Assembly: GCA_039199225.1 (NCBI GenBank)
Contig: JBCCSZ010000128.1
Location: 1-20,528 of the forward strand
Length of the DNA stretch: 20,528 bases
Direction: 5' to 3'
From: JBCCSZ01 sp039199225
GTDB taxonomy: Bacteria > Bacteroidota > Bacteroidia > Chitinophagales > Saprospiraceae
Shown here: positions 15,730-20,528 of the stretch, in pieces
How positions within the stretch are numbered: position 1 is the stretch's first letter
Layout of the letters: every line of letters begins with the position of its first letter
Notes under the pieces: model-generated
Told to the model about the DNA's origin: nothing
Databases searched by the model: none
The model's input: only the letters and a program-made list of their open reading frames with translations
Program-made: the position numbers and the translations under genes

Positions 15730-16548
15730 TCACCGCACCCTCAAATTCAACAAAGCCCCATTGGGCCGGATGCGCTTTTTAAACTGACTAGGCGTGTTGA
15801 AAGTAAACTTCTTGAAGTCGCGAATAAAATGCGCCTGATCGAAATAATCGAATTCGTAGCAAATTTCGGTAAGTGGCTTATTCGGATTGGAACGGATGGC
15901 ATGCGCAACAGAATAGATGCGACGCACACCACTGAAAAACTTTGGAGACAGCCCCAGCGACTGCCGAAACAGAGTATTCAAATGCCGCTGGGAGTGGTTG
16001 GAAAGGTCCAGCAATTCCTCCATTTTCAGCATCCCCTGCTGCTCAAAGACAAATTTGATGAGTCCAGACAGATGCTTATCCAAGCGCTCCGGGCGAATGA
16101 TCCGCCGCAAAAACTGCTCTACTTTGTAAATGGCCTGGTAGATATTTCCAGCTCCCAAGACCTCATTTTGAATAAAGGACTTCTCTTGTGGAAAAAGATC
16201 GTAGAGGTTGACCACCCGATCCGTCATCTCCGAAGCTGGAACACCAAAAAAGGCAGCCGTCGCCCAAGGGTATATCTTAACCATCAGCGCCTTCATATTG
16301 GCTGGCAAGGTAAAATCCACATGGCGGGTAAACTGCCCAATAACCAGCGCCTCATACTCCATCCCATCCTGATGCATCGGAAAGTGATACACAGCACGTT
16401 CATGGAGATAAAATAAAAACTCGACATAGCCATCTGGCGTAAACCGATAAGTGGTTCCCACATCTTCGAAAGCTTCCTTCTCTTTGGTCCAGAATTTCTT
16501 GACGTAAGGCTGCAAATCTGGCGAACAAGAATATTTTTTAGAGTACAT
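15730..16548 (-). CDS. AraC-family transcriptional regulator
   Basis: The product is 272 aa from ATG 16548, chosen because AAAGG lies just upstream (AAAGGTGTT-ATG), a rare clear Shine-Dalgarno in this window. The open frame runs 30 codons further, but that extension is purely hydrophobic and lies in the intergenic region. Residues 1-150 resemble the N-terminal sensory domain of Bacteroidota AraC proteins (SPDLQPYVKKFWTKE, TPDGYVEFLFYL, VIGQFTRHVDF, VKIYPWATAAFFG). Residues about 165-262 form the double helix-turn-helix: MEELLDLSNHSQRHLNTLFR, then GLSPKFFSGVRRI, LTEICYEFDYFDQAHFIRDF and TPSQFKKR. It probably senses a small molecule and regulates a nearby or unlinked gene. Repeat tracts flank it on both sides. 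Confidence 0.92.
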   Translation of the reverse strand: MYSKKYSCSPDLQPYVKKFWTKEKEAFEDVGTTYRFTPDGYVEFLFYLHERAVYHFPMHQDGMEYEALVIGQFTRHVDFTLPANMKALMVKIYPWATAAFFGVPASEMTDRVVNLYDLFPQEKSFIQNEVLGAGNIYQAIYKVEQFLRRIIRPERLDKHLSGLIKFVFEQQGMLKMEELLDLSNHSQRHLNTLFRQSLGLSPKFFSGVRRIYSVAHAIRSNPNKPLTEICYEFDYFDQAHFIRDFKKFTFNTPSQFKKRIRPNGALLNLRVR

Positions 16549-16717
16549 AACACCTTTCAATTTTCCGCAAATCGTCCTGGATAATAACAAAAACAATAAA
16601 TCGAGCAAGCACAAAATAACGAAGTGAAAAGATAGCATGTAAATTTATCTACCAAGATTGCCTACCAGCCGACGGAGTCCACCGTTTTATTCTATTCCCC
16701 CATTCCTTACTCCCCCA

Positions 16718-16876
16718 TTAACCCGTTAACCCGTCCATCCGTTCACTCCTCACCCGTTCATCCGTCCATCCGTTCAAAAGTTCACCCGTTCACCCGTTCA
16801 CTGCTCACCTGTTCACTGCTCACCCCTCACCCGTCCATCCGTTCACCGCTCACCTGTTCACCGCTCACCCAACCAC
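16718..16876. repeat. Degenerate TTCACCCG tandem repeat tract between the AraC and HAD genes
   Basis: About 20 head-to-tail units of 7-8 nt fit the consensus TTCACCCG. Exact copies lie at 16781-16788 and 16789-16796. Common variants are TCCATCCG (three copies), TTCACTGC, TTCACCGC and the 7-nt TCACCTG. Units alternate between 8 and 7 nt, so the tract cannot be coding. The plus strand is pyrimidine-rich and the minus strand is rich in GGGTGAAC-type units. The tract lies in the divergent region between the AraC start (16548) and the HAD start (16928). The remaining bases, 16549-16717, hold nothing I recognise. Confidence 0.85.
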
Positions 16877-16892
16877 TAAACCACAAATTACG

Positions 16893-16900
16893 TACCTTTA
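16893..16900 (+). promoter_or_regulatory. Possible -7 box of the HAD hydrolase gene
   Basis: TACCTTTA differs by one base from TAnnTTTG and is 27 nt before the ATG at 16928, a reasonable leader distance. No TTG is seen in the -33 region, which lies in the end of the repeat tract. Weak support only. Confidence 0.3.
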
Positions 16901-16927
16901 TCGCTCAACTGATCAAACCGAACACAC

Positions 16928-17539
16928 ATGTCCAACAAACACATACAAACCATCATCTTCGATCTCGGAGGCGTCCTAATCGACTGGAACCCGCGCTACC
17001 TCTATCGCAAAATCTTTGACACGGAAGCTCAGGTCGAATCTTTCCTCGCCCACATCTGCACCGGAGACTGGAACGAACAGCAAGATGCCGGACGACCACT
17101 CGCAACCGCTACACAGCTCCTGGTAGACCAACATCCCGAGCAGGAAGCAGCCATTCGTGCCTTCTACGATCGTTGGATAGAAATGTTGGGCGACCCGATC
17201 GACGGTACGGTGGAGGTATTTCGAAAGCTGAAAGCACAAGGAACCCACCGCCTATACGCACTGACCAACTGGTCTGCCGAAACTTTTCCGCACGCCCTGG
17301 AACGCTATGATTTTCTCGGCTGGTTCGAAGGCATCCTGGTCTCAGGACAGGAGATGATGAAAAAGCCGGACCCCAGGATTTACCAATTGATCTTGGACCG
17401 CTACAACATAGAGCCCTCAACTGCCTTGTTCATCGACGATTCGCAGAGGAATGTGGACGGCGCCTTGGCCTCGGGCATTCAAGCCATACGCTTCGAATCA
17501 CCACAGAAGTTACAAGAAGATTTGGATAGACTGCTCTAA
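16928..17539 (+). CDS. HAD-superfamily hydrolase, subfamily IA (YihX-like)
   Basis: The product is 203 aa, probably a cytosolic phosphatase acting on a small phosphorylated metabolite. All HAD motifs are visible: motif I FDLGGVLID with nucleophile D12; motif II ALTNW (T113, N114); motif III lysine in MMKKPDPR (K145/K146); motif IV FIDDS (D170, D171). The residue two after the nucleophile is Gly, not the usual Asp, as in YihX-type members with the 'FDLGNV/FDLGGV' start. A helical cap lies between about 20 and 90. The gene stands alone: convergent with the bestrophin gene and divergent from the AraC gene across a repeat tract. The substrate cannot be told. Confidence 0.92.
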   Translation: MSNKHIQTIIFDLGGVLIDWNPRYLYRKIFDTEAQVESFLAHICTGDWNEQQDAGRPLATATQLLVDQHPEQEAAIRAFYDRWIEMLGDPIDGTVEVFRKLKAQGTHRLYALTNWSAETFPHALERYDFLGWFEGILVSGQEMMKKPDPRIYQLILDRYNIEPSTALFIDDSQRNVDGALASGIQAIRFESPQKLQEDLDRLL

Positions 17540-17674
17540 AAAAACTACTTGGACATACAGCCATCAAGACCGCCCAACTTGCAGTTCAGCGAGGGGGGGT
17601 TTGCTTTTGTTCCCGACCCAAATTCTTAGGAGGAGAATGCACCCTGGGTTTATAAGGCCAAATGGCTACTGTAC

Positions 17675-18736
17675 CTACATCTGCGTATCATACATCATTG
17701 GAAACTGCGCTGGAATTTCCTCTTTCACCTCTCCTAGATTCTGCCGCAGATCAATTTCGATCCCTCTGGCAATGGTAGAAATCGGCACATCGTTCGCAGA
17801 GCCTTCAAATGGATTTTCGCCCGTCCGCCCGATTCTTTCCATCGTATGAAAAACCCAAGCAACAGCTACGTAAAACGGAATGGCCAACCAAATGAATAAA
17901 TCTCCGACAACTGGTTGATAGTCCATCATTTCCTGACCAATCTCTGCAAACTGTGGAACAATCGCCAAGGGTAGTAGCAGTACAAATACCCACATGAAAT
18001 AGTGATTCAAGGATGCAAAATGGCGTGGATAAGGAAAGTTCTTGATGCGCTCCGACTTACCCTGTAAAGTGAACAGTTCTTCCAGTACCCCCTCCAACTG
18101 AAGAAAAGAAAATTCCCAAATGACACCCGACTCCTTCAGTCTTCTCAAATGGTGGGATTGTAGGTAAAGCAAGGCGGTTTGCTTGTTGTTTTTGCTCAAA
18201 ACATAAGCCATGTCTTTATCCGAAATGTAGGGTTTCAAATCCTCTTCAACGCTGGAATCCCATTCTGGCGGACGCACAATTTTGCTCCACTCTTTGTTGG
18301 TTCTTTCGTGAACGACCGTCTCCCAGGGTTTGGAGGCGCGCATAGAATGGCGCAGGGCTGTCATCCAAGCAATGTGTCGATAGGTCAGCGTCTTGATTTC
18401 ATGCTGCAATTCTTCCTTGGATAATTTTATCGAGCTACGCTCATTGGTTACCATATCCTGCACAAACATGCCGAAAGTACGAGACGTATTGACGATGCCA
18501 CCCCAGATTTTTCGCGCTTCCCAAATCCGACCATAGGCAGAATTGTTTTGGAAACCGATGACAAAGGCAACCGCCGTACCAATCAAAGCCAAGGGCGTCC
18601 ATGGGATTTTGATCCAATGCAAATCGAAAAAATAATACAAGGCTACAACAACAGAAATAATAGTCAAAAATAAAAGGGTCGTAAAACGAGTCCATTTTGC
18701 CATGTCGATGGCCTTGAAAACTCTCCGGGTATACAT
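17675..18736 (-). CDS. Bestrophin-family (UPF0187) chloride-channel-like membrane protein
   Basis: The product is 353 aa, slightly longer than the usual 280-310 aa of bacterial bestrophins. The N-terminus MYTRRVF leads into a first helix (FTTLLFLTIISVVVALYYFF, about 19-38). Next comes the family core IPWTPLALIGTAVAFVIGF, followed by QNNSAYGRIWEARKIWGGIV, where the NxxxGR(I/W)WEAR block is the bestrophin signature. A cytoplasmic helical region (about 80-240) and further helices (about 250-310) follow, then ENPFEGSANDVP, the conserved Asn-Pro-Phe-Glu near the end. Bacterial homologues form pentameric ion channels. It follows the methyltransferase gene by 50 nt on the same strand. Confidence 0.92.
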   Translation of the reverse strand: MYTRRVFKAIDMAKWTRFTTLLFLTIISVVVALYYFFDLHWIKIPWTPLALIGTAVAFVIGFQNNSAYGRIWEARKIWGGIVNTSRTFGMFVQDMVTNERSSIKLSKEELQHEIKTLTYRHIAWMTALRHSMRASKPWETVVHERTNKEWSKIVRPPEWDSSVEEDLKPYISDKDMAYVLSKNNKQTALLYLQSHHLRRLKESGVIWEFSFLQLEGVLEELFTLQGKSERIKNFPYPRHFASLNHYFMWVFVLLLPLAIVPQFAEIGQEMMDYQPVVGDLFIWLAIPFYVAVAWVFHTMERIGRTGENPFEGSANDVPISTIARGIEIDLRQNLGEVKEEIPAQFPMMYDTQM

Positions 18737-18786
18737 AGGTCAAAGTTTGATTGGTTAACGATTTAGGTCTATTTTCTATGGCTTGA

Positions 18787-19299
18787 CTAGGATTGAATTT
18801 GAGCCGCGTACATTTTTTTGGCGCCATAAATGGATTGGCGTTCACCGAGTTTTGTAATGCGCCACCCTTTGTTCGAAGACAGATATTCCAATTGGGCATA
18901 TTTGATCGGATAGGGGACCCAGGGATTTGCTGCATCACTGTCGTACTCCACAATCAAGAATTGCGGAAGCGATCCCATCAACAAAGCCAAGCGATCGATC
19001 ATATTTTCTTGCTCGCTCATGTAATGTAGTGAATTCGCCATCATAACCCCATCAAAACGCTCCATTTTGAAGGCATGAGAAAAATCTGCCTGTACAAAAG
19101 AAATGCGAACACCATTGGCACTGCTCTTGGGTAGATGTTGAAAGGATTTATCGATGCCAATTACCTGACTCCCACTCGGTAATAGTTCTGCCAAAGCCGA
19201 TGTGAATACACCCGACCCACAGCCCAAATCCAGCCAAAGCTGGGGAGAAGGACCAAAGCTCGCAGCTTGCAGCATATTTTTAGCTTCTACAGTATTCAT
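18787..19299 (-). CDS. Small class I SAM-dependent methyltransferase
   Basis: The product is 170 aa, short for the family. Motif I LWLDLGCGSGVF lies at residues 21-32, the acidic end of strand 2 at VIGIDKS (46-52), motif II at FVQADFSHAF and motif III/IV around FDGVMMANSLHYM. The C-terminal region has strands VEYDSDAANPWVPYP and the final KMYAAQI. The substrate-binding cap is reduced, so the substrate (small molecule or protein) cannot be named. The start codon lies 11 nt after the nudK stop and the bestrophin gene follows, so the three genes probably form one transcript. Confidence 0.88.
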   Translation of the reverse strand: MNTVEAKNMLQAASFGPSPQLWLDLGCGSGVFTSALAELLPSGSQVIGIDKSFQHLPKSSANGVRISFVQADFSHAFKMERFDGVMMANSLHYMSEQENMIDRLALLMGSLPQFLIVEYDSDAANPWVPYPIKYAQLEYLSSNKGWRITKLGERQSIYGAKKMYAAQIQS

Positions 19300-19310
19300 C
19301 TTTCATCCAA

Positions 19311-19895
19311 CTATTCATCGAGTAAACCCTCCAATTTCGCATATTGCAAAAGCATGATCGTCTTGGCATCCTTGATTTCTCCACTGGCAATCATCTCATA
19401 AGCGCGCTCAAATCCCAATTCCAACACCTCGATGCTTTCTTGTTCTTCCGCCAGGCCGCCACCCTGCCCTACTTTCATTTCTTTGGCATATTCGGCGACG
19501 AAGAAATAAAGGATTTCCGTCACAGAGCCAGGCGACATGTAGGCTTCAAAAACCTTTTGCACCTCCGAAATGCGGTAGCCCGTCTCCTCTTCCGTCTCTT
19601 TCCGAATGCAATCCTCCGGTTCATGTTCATCCAATAGGCCGGCACAAGCTTCGATCATCATGCCGTTTTCATTGCCATTGATGTAGGTTGGTAAGCGAAA
19701 TTGGCGAGTCAGGACAACGCGCCGCTGAACCTTGTTGTAGAGCAGTATAACGGCTCCGTTGCCGCGATCATATGCCTCGCGCTGCTGGGTCTCCCATTCG
19801 CCATTTTTCTTTTGATAATCGTAGGTGACCTTCTTGAGAGTATACCAGTTATCAGATAGAATTTCTGTGCTTTTGATCTTAATTTCCGGGTTCAT
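19311..19895 (-). CDS. nudK: GDP-mannose pyrophosphatase NudK (Nudix hydrolase)
   Basis: The protein cleaves GDP-mannose to GMP and mannose 1-phosphate in the family's best-studied member (E. coli). It aligns end to end from memory with E. coli NudK: ILSDNWYTLKKVTYD, YDRGNGAVILLYN, TRQFRLPTYINGNENG, IEACAGLLDEHEPEDCIRKE, then EETGY, and YMSPGSVTE. The Nudix box is at about residues 86-107 and ends in EEETGY. I chose ATG 19895 (194 aa) because the E. coli protein (191 aa) starts at the equivalent position; an in-frame ATG at 19916 would add seven residues. It heads the nudK - methyltransferase - bestrophin group. Confidence 0.92.
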   Translation of the reverse strand: MNPEIKIKSTEILSDNWYTLKKVTYDYQKKNGEWETQQREAYDRGNGAVILLYNKVQRRVVLTRQFRLPTYINGNENGMMIEACAGLLDEHEPEDCIRKETEEETGYRISEVQKVFEAYMSPGSVTEILYFFVAEYAKEMKVGQGGGLAEEQESIEVLELGFERAYEMIASGEIKDAKTIMLLQYAKLEGLLDE

Positions 19896-20366
19896 ATGGA
19901 GGTCTGTTGAGGCCATCAGCCAATTGTTTACAACAAGATATGGCTAATCTTTCACATTGGATAAAGCCTACACCTAATCATTTCATTCCTTGACTGTAAA
20001 AACCCTGCTTGCACCCGGATGCATGCCCTCATTTCCCAAAAAGCGTCTTCCCAAGAGCACTATACCCCAAGTGCTTTTTAAGTACCATTATAAACAGAAA
20101 ATTACAGATGAGGAAAATTATTTTCAGCATTTACTAGTAAAATTCTGGATAGGACCTCCATCCCTCTTTGGCCCTGTCGCACTTACCTTTAAGCAAAAAG
20201 TCTCCAAACACCCCTTATTTGGCAGTAAGCAAGCTGTTGAGGTGAAAAAAGTCCAAGCATTCGGGCATTTTGTCACCATCCCAGCCGCCAAAAGCATGCA
20301 TATTGGCCATAGTCGCACACAACTACTTTGCTGGTACAATTTGCAAACCTTTTCAAAAGCCCTCTC
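19896..20366 (+). other. Divergent intergenic region before the last gene
   Basis: About 470 nt lie between nudK (leftward) and the partial secreted-protein gene (rightward). A TTG-initiated frame at 19990-20394 does not look like a protein and overlaps the real start at 20367. The only structured element is the hairpin at 20053-20079. CTTTTCAAAAG at 20350-20360 is a small inverted repeat just before the final gene. Confidence 0.4.
20053..20079 (+). terminator. Orphan intrinsic-terminator-like hairpin
   Basis: AAGAGCAC pairs with GTGCTTTT (8 bp including one G-U pair) around a 10-nt loop and runs into five T. The direction is plus, but no plus-strand gene precedes it inside this gap, so it may end a short untranslated RNA or be fortuitous. 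Confidence 0.3.
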
Positions 20367-20528
20367 ATGTCCTACACGACCAAACGACTCGTAGTATTCG
20401 CCTTTTTACTGGCTTGTGTGCTGAATACGGATGCCCAAAGTTACTGTCCTTCGCAATCTGATTTTCCTTGGGAAGAATGGATCGAAAGCGTTCAAATTGG
20501 CGACCTAAGCAATGAAAACAACGGTAAA
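20367..20528 (+). CDS. Start of a secreted protein, probably GEVED-domain type (cut by window end)
   Basis: ATG 20367 opens a frame that stays open for 54 codons to the window edge. Residues 1-24 are a signal peptide (MSYTTKRLVVFAFLLACVLN, then TDAQ). The mature start SYCPSQSDFPWEEWIESVQI followed by GDLSNENNGK resembles the beginning of GEVED-containing secreted proteins in Bacteroidota, where 'C...FPWxxWIxxVxxGxxxNxSGK' precedes the GEVED fold. Such proteins are usually large and carry a type IX sorting domain at the far end, which cannot be checked here. Confidence 0.65.
   Translation, partial: MSYTTKRLVVFAFLLACVLNTDAQSYCPSQSDFPWEEWIESVQIGDLSNENNGK

Noticed and set aside
15514..16416. 300-aa plus-strand open frame
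   Set aside because: It lies antisense to the AraC gene and runs through the CACAAAAC repeat; no recognisable domain. It is a shadow.
16549..16638. 30-codon N-terminal extension of the AraC protein
   Set aside because: The extension is purely hydrophobic, and a Shine-Dalgarno-like AAAGG lies directly before ATG 16548.
16718..16876. CRISPR array
   Set aside because: Units are only 7-8 nt, adjoin without spacers and are degenerate, so this is a short tandem repeat.
19990..20394. 134-aa plus-strand frame
   Set aside because: TTG start, no protein-like pattern, and it overlaps the signal-peptide gene that starts at 20367 in another frame.

Overview
The window looks like part of a Bacteroidota chromosome, most likely from the Saprospiria (Lewinella/Haliscomenobacter-like). 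Pointers are a type IX secretion sorting domain at the C-terminus of the 594-aa protein, several secreted or lipoprotein products, few Shine-Dalgarno sequences, a Bacteroidota-style -7 box (TATCTTTG) before the serine protease gene, and a TPR-CHAT protein. The genus is inference. I found no tRNA, rRNA, CRISPR array, insertion sequence or phage gene.

Left part (1-6000): a minus-strand series of a small membrane protein (4350-4976), an exported leucine-rich-repeat protein (2899-4311) and a large exported TPR-CHAT caspase-like protein (1-2776) whose 3' end lies outside the window. A good intrinsic terminator sits 25 nt before the CHAT start codon. Base composition changes abruptly inside the CHAT gene, which suggests a mosaic. 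Diverging from this block is an FkbM-type methyltransferase gene (5132-5987) whose frame is broken in a run of five C.

Middle (6000-13900): a secreted ricin-B plus F5/8C lectin; a type IX-secreted repeat protein; an RDD membrane protein; a membrane-anchored HtrA/DegS-type protease with its own promoter; an EI24/CysZ-like membrane protein; and, divergent from it, a MATE exporter with two adjacent palindromes in its upstream region.

Right part (13900-20528): a 59-aa four-cysteine small ORF that may be real; a DUF3179 lipoprotein; an AraC-family regulator with a TCAC-based tandem repeat tract on each side; a HAD hydrolase; the compact minus-strand group nudK - SAM methyltransferase - bestrophin; and the start of a secreted protein, probably a GEVED type.

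Most genes are ordinary accessory or housekeeping functions. The places that deserve attention are the composition-switched CHAT gene with its LRR neighbour, the repeat tracts around the AraC gene, the broken FkbM gene and the small Cys4 ORF. None of these proves a new system from sequence alone.
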